Shown here: positions 17,463 to 24,923 of the stretch, one piece after another
Layout of the letters: each line of letters starts with the position of its first letter
Position numbering within the stretch: the first letter of the stretch is position 1
DNA from: an uncultured Eubacteriales bacterium
GTDB taxonomy: Bacteria; Bacillota; Clostridia; Oscillospirales; Oscillospiraceae
Assembly: GCA_905198835.1 (NCBI GenBank)
Contig: CAJKDY010000004.1
Location: 86,380-150,379 of the forward strand
Reading direction: 5' to 3'
DNA length: 64,000 bases
The notes under the pieces: model-generated
Databases searched by the model: none
What the model saw: the letters and a program-made list of their open reading frames with translations, nothing else
What the model was told of the DNA's origin: nothing
Translations under genes and position numbers: made by a program

Positions 17463-17930
17463 TCAGTCAATAACTAAGTTCTCCATTGATTTTTGACCTG
17501 TCACTTGTTCGCCCAAAAAATTCGCCCAACTTTCTGTAAAAAAGGAAAAATAGGATACACTCTTTGTCCTTCGCTCTGTATTGAGACAAGGTAAAAAGCC
17601 CCACAACATGGATGGTATTCCTATCACAATCAAATATAATGGGCCTAAAATAAGCGACTGTATAGTGTGACCATATTCATGTACAAGAAGCCGTTGAAAA
17701 AGCTCATCTATCGTATATTCGTTTTTCAACTTATCATAAAAATATGGTTCTTTTGTTACAAACACAAATATTCCCAAAGAAACGCTGGACTTAGTGTTCC
17801 ACTCCGTTACGACTGCGCCGTGATAGAAATAATGTCTGTTTGAGAAATGAAGAATAAATACGATCAGGCCTAATGTGGATTGCACCACACCCCAAGTGCA
17901 TTGTATCAAATAGTATAAAGCAATTCGCAT
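17463..17930 (-). CDS. membrane protein with HEYGH peptidase-like motif
   Basis: About 155 residues. A hydrophobic N-terminus (residues ~5-28) is followed by a QRLLVHEYGHTIQS motif near 85 that resembles the zinc-binding HExxH of metallopeptidases with the Gly usual in HExGH forms, then a second membrane stretch LGPLYLIVIGIPSMLW. This is a common small Firmicute family of uncertain activity. The ATG at 17930 has GGAG 9 bases upstream, so the in-frame TTG 15 bases earlier is less likely. The coding region is AT-rich against its surroundings. Confidence 0.7.
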   Translation of the reverse strand: MRIALYYLIQCTWGVVQSTLGLIVFILHFSNRHYFYHGAVVTEWNTKSSVSLGIFVFVTKEPYFYDKLKNEYTIDELFQRLLVHEYGHTIQSLILGPLYLIVIGIPSMLWGFLPCLNTERRTKSVSYFSFFTESWANFLGEQVTGQKSMENLVID

Positions 17931-17956
17931 AATGTCACGCTCCAATAGATCCCAAT

Positions 17957-18391
17957 TTACAATGTCTTAGTAAAACAAATGACCCTATTGGCCTCCATAA
18001 AATTCATGGCCATATGGAAATGAAAGCTATCCACATTCTCTATTTCGCAGTCGCTGGCAAACTCATGGCAGCCCATCTCCCGCGCCCAGGCTTCACACGC
18101 AGCCAATAATTCTTTGGCATACCCTTTGTGGCGATAGCCTTCCTTGACGAAAATTCCCTCTAAATATCCCACAGGACTTGTGCTCGTACCCTCCACATAA
18201 TCCGTTCTCAACTGACATTGCGCGAAGCCGACGGGCACGTCATTTTCATACATCAAAAAGAACCGCGATCTTCCATTCCTCATAATTTCTGAAAAATCTT
18301 CCATCAGCCCATTGACAGATTGATCGCGCCACATCAATACCGCTAAGTTCGCCAATATTTCCAGATCGCTGCTTTCCGCCTTTTTGATCAT
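17957..18391 (-). CDS. AAC(6')-like GNAT acetyltransferase
   Basis: The 144-residue GNAT protein has YRHKGYAKELL (the acetyl-CoA loop R/QxxGxG/A variant) near residue 88. Its YVEGTSTSPVGYLEGIFV and CHEFASDCEIENVDSFHFH segments match the pattern of aminoglycoside 6'-N-acetyltransferases of the chromosomal Acinetobacter/Salmonella type. It could modify aminoglycosides or an unrelated amine; resistance cannot be asserted from sequence. The start has AGGAGG 7 bases upstream. It is flanked by spacer repeat B. Confidence 0.8.
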   Translation of the reverse strand: MIKKAESSDLEILANLAVLMWRDQSVNGLMEDFSEIMRNGRSRFFLMYENDVPVGFAQCQLRTDYVEGTSTSPVGYLEGIFVKEGYRHKGYAKELLAACEAWAREMGCHEFASDCEIENVDSFHFHMAMNFMEANRVICFTKTL

Positions 18392-18408
18392 AATATGAAC
18401 CTCCTCGA

Positions 18409-18514
18409 AAATTCCGCGATTGAGGTACTTGAAAGCCCTGTCTGTGGCATGGGTGCGGACAGGGGAGATGGCCGGGCCGGGAAGGGGGAGAAGCAGAGCG
18501 ACAAACTGGAATTT
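18409..18514 (-). repeat. spacer repeat copy B
   Basis: A 106-base imperfect inverted repeat bounded by AAATTCC (18409-18415) and GGAATTT (18508-18514), filling the gap between two genes. Its internal GCGGACAGGGGAGATGGCC is shared with copy A. Confidence 0.65.
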
Positions 18515-18519
18515 GAAGT

Positions 18520-18867
18520 CTAAACCACATTTTCACCTAAAATTATTTTAGGCATTGTGGTTAAACAGCGATTCCAACGTTTATAGAATTTCTCTACACC
18601 AAGTTTTGAAATTCTTGCATGTGCTTCTTCATTTTCCAGCACCCAATACAAGACATATGTTACCTTACCTACATTTCTTGTAAGACGAACAGGTAATTCT
18701 CCCTCTTTCACTGCATTGAAATCTTTTTGTCGGTGAGTGCGTTTTATATAGTGCACATCAATAACGCCGTCTTGCGCCAAGTAAAATTCCGCTACTTCCC
18801 TCATCAGTTCTTCAATTTCATCTAACTTGGTCGGTTTTGCCTCATATATGCATATTTCATTAAACAT
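18520..18867 (-). CDS. ABM-like ferredoxin-fold protein
   Basis: About 115 residues with no signal or membrane segment. The layout (ICIYEAKPTKLDEIEELMREVAEFYLAQDGVIDVHYIKRTH) is that of antibiotic-biosynthesis-monooxygenase-like dimeric alpha/beta proteins. These may be enzymes or stress proteins. The ATG at 18867 follows GGAGG by 6 bases. It lies 24 bases after the VOC gene and probably shares its mRNA. Function unassigned. Confidence 0.65.
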   Translation of the reverse strand: MFNEICIYEAKPTKLDEIEELMREVAEFYLAQDGVIDVHYIKRTHRQKDFNAVKEGELPVRLTRNVGKVTYVLYWVLENEEAHARISKLGVEKFYKRWNRCLTTMPKIILGENVV

Positions 18868-18891
18868 AAAATGCCTCCACAAATTCCGATT

Positions 18892-19302
18892 TTATCGATC
18901 CTTCTCTTCGTATGGCTTATTCCATGAGCCAATCTCAATCAGGTTGCCTTCGGGATCGGCAATGTAGCAGGTCCGCTGTCCCCACGGCTCCGTTGTGGGC
19001 TCCAGCACCGGCGCGGCGCCATTTTCCACAGCTTTTCTAAACGCAGCGTCAACTTCATCAAATGTATCAACATAGAGAGCTATTTCAAAATGACCGTTTA
19101 ACCCTTTGATATAATCAAACTGATGGCCTGTCATCTGTTCAAAGTCTTTTCTGCCATACAGCAGAAACAAGGTCCCATCCTTTACGAGATATACATTTTT
19201 GCTATTTTCCGCTTCCTTGATCTCAAACCCAAGCACATCCCTGTAAAAGCGGATCATCCCGGCCATATCACGGACCAATAGCCCAAACCCGTCTAACTTC
19301 AT
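18892..19302 (-). CDS. VOC-family (glyoxalase/bleomycin-resistance-like) protein
   Basis: The 136-residue protein has the paired beta-alpha-beta-beta-beta layout of vicinal oxygen chelate proteins. LLVRDMAGMIRFYRDVLGFE is near residue 8, HFEIALYVDTFDEVDAAF near 70 and CYIADPEGNLIEIG near 113. The acidic and His metal positions look retained. It may bind or modify a small toxic compound. It precedes the ABM-like gene. Confidence 0.85.
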   Translation of the reverse strand: MKLDGFGLLVRDMAGMIRFYRDVLGFEIKEAENSKNVYLVKDGTLFLLYGRKDFEQMTGHQFDYIKGLNGHFEIALYVDTFDEVDAAFRKAVENGAAPVLEPTTEPWGQRTCYIADPEGNLIEIGSWNKPYEEKDR

Positions 19303-19377
19303 ACAGTACCCTCCGTCGATCCCGGCTTGATAGGCGCGCTGTGGCGGCCTCGTTCCTAACGCTTTGCTTTTCCGGGA

Positions 19378-20697
19378 TCACGGATGCAGCGTGCTGGTCT
19401 CACGGCCGATCTCCAAGGCCGCGTTGCAGGACGCGTCGATGGCCTGGGCGCATTCCAGGGGTGTCACCGTCCCGGCCAGCAGATCGTGGATATGGGGCCA
19501 GAACACACTGCGCACGGAGGTGTCGTCCCCCTGCCAGTTGGGGCTGTTGTTCATAAAGTCCACCACATTGACCTGGTTGTCCATAAACTCGCCCAGCATG
19601 ACGATCTGGTCGTGCCAGCGCTGGGACACGGAATTGCGGGCGGGCAGGTTCCCCGCCGACAGATCCATCCACTGGGGCGTATCGTAGATGTACTTGACAA
19701 AGGCCTTGGCCGCCGCCAGCTTTGCCTCGTCTCCGTTGTCAAAGACCTCAAAGCCCGTCACGAAGGAGGTGGCGCTGCCGCCGGGGAAGTTCACAAAGCC
19801 GTAGTCGTCGATATCGTCATACAGGATGATGTTGGCGTTGTTGTAGAGGAACACGCCCAGCTTCCCGCTGCCGAACAGATCGCTGTAATCCACCAGCTCC
19901 ATGTTTTCCGGGTGGGGCGGATACCAGCCCCGGTCCACACCGCTCTGGACCCACGCCAGGGCCTCCACCACCTTCTCGTCCTCGCAATCAAAGTTCCCGT
20001 TTTCGTCGAAGAATTGGCCGCCAAAGGCCCGCATCATGGTCATGATGTGGGTGTCTCCCTGGTTGTTTTTTCCGTACATCATCATGGGATAGCGGCCCGC
20101 GGGGAGGTTGGCGGCAAGCTGATCCAGGACCGTGTTCCACTCCTCCATGCTCCAGGTCTGGATGGCGCGGTCCGCGGCGGCATATTCCTCCAGGCCGCAC
20201 GCGGCAAACAGGCTCTTATTGTAGATCAGGACATTCTGCATACTCAGGTAGGGCATCATGTAGGTCTTGCCCTCCGCCATGCTCATCCGCCAAAGGGCGT
20301 CGTTCACATCCCCGCGCAGCTCATCGGAGATGATGTCATCCAGAGGGACCACCCTGCCGGTGTGCAGGTAGGAGGCCATGTTGAAATACCCCTCGTACAG
20401 AACGTCTGTGGCGTCGTCCGTATCGAATTTTTCGGTCACCGCCTTGATCTCATTGACATAGTCGAAGGTCTCTACCTTCACCGTCACGTCGGCGTCCTCA
20501 TACTGCGCGGCAAACGCCTCTCCCGCCGCGCGCAGAAAGTCCTCCGCCACATCCATCTCCGGATCGGCGACGGAATTCATTGCCATGGGGGGAGCCTTGA
20601 CCACCAGCGTTACCTCTTTCTTCTCCGCGGGGCCGCATCCCGCCAGGGCAGCTACGCACGCGCACGCCAGCAGGAGCGAAAGCAGCTTCTTTTTCAT
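19378..20697 (-). CDS. extracellular solute-binding lipoprotein
   Basis: About 439 residues. The start MKKKLLSLLLACACVAALAGC is a lipoprotein signal peptide with a lipobox (LAGC), so the mature protein is anchored outside the membrane. The body (YNKSLFAACGLEEYA, SMEEWNTVLDQLA, PAGRYPMMMYG, LGVFLYNNANI) is that of family 1 ABC sugar-binding proteins. The start is set by GGGAGG 9 bases upstream. No permease or ATPase gene is present. Instead it lies 23 bases after a hybrid histidine kinase gene on the same strand, suggesting it delivers ligand to a sensor rather than, or as well as, a transporter. Confidence 0.87.
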   Translation of the reverse strand: MKKKLLSLLLACACVAALAGCGPAEKKEVTLVVKAPPMAMNSVADPEMDVAEDFLRAAGEAFAAQYEDADVTVKVETFDYVNEIKAVTEKFDTDDATDVLYEGYFNMASYLHTGRVVPLDDIISDELRGDVNDALWRMSMAEGKTYMMPYLSMQNVLIYNKSLFAACGLEEYAAADRAIQTWSMEEWNTVLDQLAANLPAGRYPMMMYGKNNQGDTHIMTMMRAFGGQFFDENGNFDCEDEKVVEALAWVQSGVDRGWYPPHPENMELVDYSDLFGSGKLGVFLYNNANIILYDDIDDYGFVNFPGGSATSFVTGFEVFDNGDEAKLAAAKAFVKYIYDTPQWMDLSAGNLPARNSVSQRWHDQIVMLGEFMDNQVNVVDFMNNSPNWQGDDTSVRSVFWPHIHDLLAGTVTPLECAQAIDASCNAALEIGRETSTLHP

Positions 20698-20720
20698 ACC
20701 CGAAGTCCTCCCGTGATCTA

Positions 20721-22886
20721 TCATTTTCTTTTCAGCTTGATCTTACGAAGCAGCACATTGACGTCGATGGGCTTGGTCAGGAAGTCGTCCATGCCGCTGT
20801 CCAGGGCCTGCTCCCGGTCCTCCTGAAAGCTGTTGGCGGTGCAGGCATAGATCAAGACGGTCTTCGCGTCCGGCCGGTCCAGACCGCGGATCTTCTTCGC
20901 CGCCGTGCAGCCGTCCATGACCGGCATCTGCATATCCATCAGGATGATGTCAAACTCCCCGGGCGCGGAGGACTCGAAGAGCCGGACCGCCTCCTGGCCG
21001 TCCTTGGCGTGCGCCGTTTCAAAGCCCTCTATAGCCAGGATCTCCAGCAGCACCTCCGCATTCAGCTCCGCGTCCTCCGCCACCAGGATCTTGACCGGGC
21101 GCGCCGCCCCCTCGCCGTCGGGGAGCGCCTGGACGCCGCCTTCGGCCTCCTCCAGGCGCTGGGGCTGCTCCTGGGCCGCCTGGGAGGGGATGGACACCGT
21201 AAAGGTACTGCCCACGTTCAACTCGCTTTCCACGGAGATCGTTCCGCCCATAGCGTCGGACAGCAGCTTGCTGATAGCCATGCCCAGGCCCGTTCCCTTG
21301 ACCCCGCCGGAGAGCTTGTTGCGCTCCTGGGTGAAGGAGTCAAAGATCTTTGTCTGGTATTCCTTGGATATTCCCACGCCTGTGTCCGCGCACTGATATG
21401 TCGTGGTCACGCGGCCGTCCTCTGTGAGGGTCTGTCGGACCGACACAGTGATGGAGCCGCCCGCCGGCGTGAACTTGGCCGCGTTTCCGATGATGTTCAT
21501 AAGGATCTGCTTGATCCTGACCTCATCGCCCCACACCCAGGGCGCGCGGATGTCCTTTTCCACCCGGAGGGTCACGCCGCGGCTTTCGATATTGTCCTTC
21601 TGCATGGCGCAGACCTCGTCCACCAGAGCGTCTACCCGCAGCGGCTCGTTGGCCAGGTCGATCTTGCCCGATTGCAGCTTGGAGATGTCCAGAATGTCGT
21701 TGACCAGGGACTGAAGGTAATGGGCTGTGCTGTCGGACTTTTGCAGCCACCCCTTGATCTGCCCGGTGTGTCCGGGATCGTCGATGTATGCCATGATCAG
21801 GTGGTTCAGGCCGATCAGGCCGTTCAGCGGCGTTCGGATCTCATGGCTCATATTCGAGAGGAACTCCTTTTGAGAGCGGGCCCGCTCTGTCGCTCCGATC
21901 ACCTTTCTCTGGTTGACCATCATCAGGACAATCATCACGCAGACCACGGCCATACAGCCCGCCAGCATACCCAGACTGGTGACGACGAAGTCATGGGTCT
22001 GCTGTTCAAATACTTCCCGGTCTACCGCCATGACGAAGTACAGCCGCAGATCGTCAAAGGGGACCAGGTAAAAGAGCTTTTCCTTTCCCTGATAGACGTG
22101 GGAGAAGCTGAAGGTCTCCCCATTTTCCAGCTTCTCCGCGATCTGCTCGTTGGTCAGCTCCGAGCTTTCCGCGTTGTCCAGATAGCGGTAGAGGTTACTG
22201 GCCTGGTTGATGTAGATATCCTTATTGCCGTCGACGATGTAGTTGCCCTCCAGGTCGATCAGGGTGCTGTATCCCCTGGCCGTGCCGGAGGGTTCTTTGA
22301 AGCTCTCGATGACCATGTGGTCCTGGATTATCTTGATATCGCTGATGCCGATCAGGCCCACCATCTCCACGCCGTCCACCTGGAAATTCCGCAGCCGGAC
22401 CCCGTAGAGGAGGCTCTCCCGGGAGATGAAGCCGCCGCTGATCTTATCGTCGAAACGTCCGAAGACCCGGTCGTCCCCCCGGTCGAAGTAGGGCGTGATA
22501 TTCAGATTTCGCCCCAGGATATCCTGGTCAGGAGGGAAGGTGACATAGGTGTTGGTGTAGACGGTCCCATCCGCCGCCAGAAGGTACAAGGCGTGGAACC
22601 GGCTCCTGGCGCACTCCAGGTTCATCCGCTCCTGCGCGTCCTCAATGGTCCGGCAGTCCGCCTCCATGAGCTGCTGGGATATCTGGGTGATGTCCTCCCA
22701 GTAGATGTCGATGTAGGTTTTGATGGTGGCCCTGTCGTGCTCCGCCAGCTCGTTGATGGTGTTGACGATGTTGTTTGACACCGTGCGGTCGATCTGCCCG
22801 GCAAAAAAGGCGGTGATCAAAGCGACCGCGCACGCCGTGGCCGCGATCACACCCATGTAAAACGCAACGCGCTTTTTCCGCACCAT
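20721..22886 (-). CDS. membrane hybrid sensor histidine kinase
   Basis: About 721 residues. A membrane helix (~8-30), an extracellular sensor region of about 300 residues, and a second membrane helix come first. Then follow HisKA with FLSNMSHEIRTPLNGLIGL, HATPase with NIIGNAAKF and GTGLGMAI, and a C-terminal receiver with ILVAEDAELNAEV and IILMDMQMPVMDG. No DNA-binding output is present, so the receiver must pass on or store the phosphate. Starts at 22886 or 22898 are both possible. It is co-transcribed with the solute-binding protein gene, so sensing of that ligand is likely. Confidence 0.88.
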   Translation of the reverse strand: MVRKKRVAFYMGVIAATACAVALITAFFAGQIDRTVSNNIVNTINELAEHDRATIKTYIDIYWEDITQISQQLMEADCRTIEDAQERMNLECARSRFHALYLLAADGTVYTNTYVTFPPDQDILGRNLNITPYFDRGDDRVFGRFDDKISGGFISRESLLYGVRLRNFQVDGVEMVGLIGISDIKIIQDHMVIESFKEPSGTARGYSTLIDLEGNYIVDGNKDIYINQASNLYRYLDNAESSELTNEQIAEKLENGETFSFSHVYQGKEKLFYLVPFDDLRLYFVMAVDREVFEQQTHDFVVTSLGMLAGCMAVVCVMIVLMMVNQRKVIGATERARSQKEFLSNMSHEIRTPLNGLIGLNHLIMAYIDDPGHTGQIKGWLQKSDSTAHYLQSLVNDILDISKLQSGKIDLANEPLRVDALVDEVCAMQKDNIESRGVTLRVEKDIRAPWVWGDEVRIKQILMNIIGNAAKFTPAGGSITVSVRQTLTEDGRVTTTYQCADTGVGISKEYQTKIFDSFTQERNKLSGGVKGTGLGMAISKLLSDAMGGTISVESELNVGSTFTVSIPSQAAQEQPQRLEEAEGGVQALPDGEGAARPVKILVAEDAELNAEVLLEILAIEGFETAHAKDGQEAVRLFESSAPGEFDIILMDMQMPVMDGCTAAKKIRGLDRPDAKTVLIYACTANSFQEDREQALDSGMDDFLTKPIDVNVLLRKIKLKRK

Positions 22887-23000
22887 CCTCACCCCCATCC
22901 CCAAAGAAATTTCATGGGATGATCCTGCCATATGGCTACAAACACCCATTTTCGTCAGCATATCATAACTTTGGGGTTTTGTCTACTATCATAATAAGAA

Positions 23001-23033
23001 AAGCGGGCGTCTGACTCTGTCAAACGCCCGCTT
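23001..23033 (-). terminator. terminator upstream of the sensor kinase
   Basis: AAGCGGGCGT pairs with ACGCCCGCTT, and a T tract follows on the minus strand. The sequence is nearly the same as the hairpin inside the serine recombinase gene end at 26669-26703. Confidence 0.7.
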
Positions 23034-23074
23034 TTCCTGTTTGCTTTTTTGTGTTCCGCTGCTTCTCTGGTTTT

Positions 23075-23134
23075 TCCAACTGCGCCCGCGCGGCGGAGAT
23101 GTCCGGGCCGGGAAGGGAGCGACAAACTGAAATT
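23075..23134 (-). repeat. spacer repeat copy C
   Basis: GATGTCCGGGCCGGGAAGGG and GCGACAAACTGAAATTTA match copy B closely, and the end runs into the stop codon of the HEAT-like gene. Confidence 0.6.
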
Positions 23135-23583
23135 TACAGTGTCAATGCTTTTTCGGTTTCAGCTATATCCTGTTCGATCAGTGGACGCATACTGTCCTTA
23201 TATTTCGATAAATCGGCACTCCTCAAACACGATAATATTGCTGGAATGTATTGCGGCTTTGACAAACCAACCTGTGCGAGAGCCTTGATACACTGTCTGG
23301 CGGTTATCGGTTTTTCGTCTGTGACATGAGCAAGATAATCATCAAGAATTGTATCAAAACGGTTTTCATCGTCCCACTGCGCATTGGCGGCAAGAATATA
23401 TAGCACACGGTTTCTCACCAACGATTTCGGATGGTGAAGCAAGGACGCAAAGTCGTCGAAATATTCGTACCATTCATCAGTATCCTGACTTTCAGAGATG
23501 ATTCTATCTGCAATAGCACAAGCATATTTATCATCTTTTGCCGTTAATTTCGCAATGATTTCCTGCACAAAGCACACTTCCAA
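23134..23583 (-). CDS. HEAT-repeat-like protein
   Basis: Up to 149 residues, all helical, with YFDDFASLLHHPKSLVRNRVLYILAAN and ITARQCIKALAQVGL repeats that look like HEAT/armadillo units. It is a cytoplasmic scaffold-type protein common in Firmicutes; its partner is unknown. The start is uncertain: TTG at 23583 or a GTG a few codons later with GGAAG at the right distance. It lies between spacer repeats C and E, as a cassette would. Confidence 0.7.
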   Translation of the reverse strand: MEVCFVQEIIAKLTAKDDKYACAIADRIISESQDTDEWYEYFDDFASLLHHPKSLVRNRVLYILAANAQWDDENRFDTILDDYLAHVTDEKPITARQCIKALAQVGLSKPQYIPAILSCLRSADLSKYKDSMRPLIEQDIAETEKALTL

Positions 23584-23585
23584 TT

Positions 23586-23663
23586 CTAATTTGCTGGTCT
23601 GATCATATCACAGTAGCAGAGACTATCAGGCCTGGGGAAGAACAAATAGTAGACCGACAAATT
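23586..23663 (-). repeat. spacer repeat copy E with inverted ends
   Basis: AATTTGCTGGTCT (23588-23600) and AGACCGACAAATT (23651-23663) are inverted repeats with 11 of 13 positions matching. TCTGATCATATCACAG is identical to copy A. The element abuts the DUF3795 stop codon. Confidence 0.65.
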
Positions 23664-24003
23664 ATGTAGTGGGTTCCTGCAAATTCTTCAAAGCCTCGGG
23701 ATTTGCCGAGATCACCGCTCCGACGGTCGGGCACGTTTTCAGCTCCGGACAGTCGCCGCAAGTCGCCACGCCTTTTTTCAGCGCACACTGGCGAACACCA
23801 CACATCATATCACAAAATACCGTCTTAACGCCCTCAACGCGGCAGCCCTGGCAGTTGATATGTTCGGGCAAAATGGGAGCGTTGTTTAATTCGGCCCATA
23901 GCTTTGCGGTCTTTTCCCGCAGGGCTTGGTCATCATGGAGCGTGGCAAGGTACGCGTCACATTTTTCGCAGTCCAGCCCGCAATAGCCAATCATATCCTT
24001 CAT
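23662..24003 (-). CDS. DUF3795 cysteine-rich protein
   Basis: About 113 residues. It has YCGLDCEKCDAYLA at the start, then NCQGCRVEG, CDMMCGVRQCALKKGVATC and DCPELKTC. The many Cys pairs are the DUF3795 hallmark and suggest metal or Fe-S binding, but the role is unknown. The ATG at 24003 follows GGAGG by 9 bases. It lies downstream of a GNAT gene on the same strand. Confidence 0.8.
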   Translation of the reverse strand: MKDMIGYCGLDCEKCDAYLATLHDDQALREKTAKLWAELNNAPILPEHINCQGCRVEGVKTVFCDMMCGVRQCALKKGVATCGDCPELKTCPTVGAVISANPEALKNLQEPTT

Positions 24004-24063
24004 CGTTATGTACCTCCAAATTCCGATTTCCAATGGCTTGCTTTCCTATCCGCCCTTCGGCGC

Positions 24064-24714
24064 TTATCGGTGTATATACATTCGGGACGGCGCTGGTTCG
24101 TTGTCGCCCTGCACCATACACAAGGAGTCCCAGCCGTAGCGCTCATAAAAGCCGATGTGGTCCGTTACAAGGTACAAAGGCGTGATATCCTTTGCCCGCA
24201 TATCCGCAACGACCATATCCAGCAACCGCCCGGCGATCCCCTGGCCCCGGTAGGCCTCCTCCGTGAATACGGCGCAAACATTCGGTGAAAGGTCCTTGCG
24301 GTCATGGAAGTCGTTTTCAATCACGCCCAGGCCCCCAATGATCTGCCCTTGGTCCAAACACAGATACCAGCCGTACTCTGTGTCCCCCAAGAGATAGGCG
24401 TCCATACACTCCAGGTAAGCCTCCGTTGGAACGCCCCATTTTTCGTGGAACCAGGCGGCAGCCTGTGTTTTTAACGCTGGTATTTCTCGCAAAGTGCAAT
24501 AGCGATACGCATTGCCGCTTGGAGACAGGCGGCCCTGGATGAGTTCCACGGCAATCTCAAAGGCCTTGACGCGCCGCTGGGCCAGGGTGATCTGGGAGCG
24601 GTATCGTTTGGGGTCTTCTTTCCCTTCCAAGGTTTTGATCACTTCTCTTAACTTGTGCAGCGTGGAGTCGATCTGCCGCTTCGCCTCGTTCAGATCATCC
24701 CTTGTGTAGTCCAT
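24064..24714 (-). CDS. GNAT acetyltransferase with N-terminal coiled coil
   Basis: The 216-residue protein has a helical N-terminus (residues ~5-60) and a C-terminal GNAT fold. The acetyl-CoA loop is AYRGQGIAGRLLDMV near 165 and the last strands read FYERYGWDSLC near 190. It probably acetylates a small amine or protein; the substrate is not evident. It heads the same-strand run of small genes. Confidence 0.82.
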   Translation of the reverse strand: MDYTRDDLNEAKRQIDSTLHKLREVIKTLEGKEDPKRYRSQITLAQRRVKAFEIAVELIQGRLSPSGNAYRYCTLREIPALKTQAAAWFHEKWGVPTEAYLECMDAYLLGDTEYGWYLCLDQGQIIGGLGVIENDFHDRKDLSPNVCAVFTEEAYRGQGIAGRLLDMVVADMRAKDITPLYLVTDHIGFYERYGWDSLCMVQGDNEPAPSRMYIHR

Positions 24715-24838
24715 GTTCCTCCCCTTTGTCGGCGAACAAATCTCGATCGTGCTTGTTCGGTGTCTGAATTATAGCAGGAAATCATAGTAAAGACAAGGTT
24801 TTGTAGGGAAACGGTTACCAGGCAGTAAACAAAGAGAG
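24715..24838. other. divergent spacer with a short repeat
   Basis: The spacer lies between the GNAT and HNH genes. It contains GTTACCAGGCAGTAAACAAA (24814-24833), the third copy of a short dispersed repeat. Confidence 0.45.
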
Positions 24839-24867
24839 TGGACTTGTGGACAATGTTGTGATATAAT
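24839..24867 (+). promoter_or_regulatory. promoter of the HNH gene
   Basis: TGGACT and TATAAT are 17 bases apart, about 57 bases before the ATG of the broken HNH gene. Confidence 0.5.
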
Positions 24868-24923
24868 GTCCTAAATTCTTGTACTTAATTGCTATAAAAA
24901 ATTAGGGAGAGGAGCAGGAGAGC

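Noticed and set aside
21009..22778. A 589-codon plus-strand frame opposite the sensor kinase
   Set aside because: It lies wholly inside the kinase gene, which has all expected motifs, and has no start signal.
15482..24714. A classical chromosomal integron
   Set aside because: No integron integrase and no GTTRRRY core sites were found, so only a cassette-like array is claimed.
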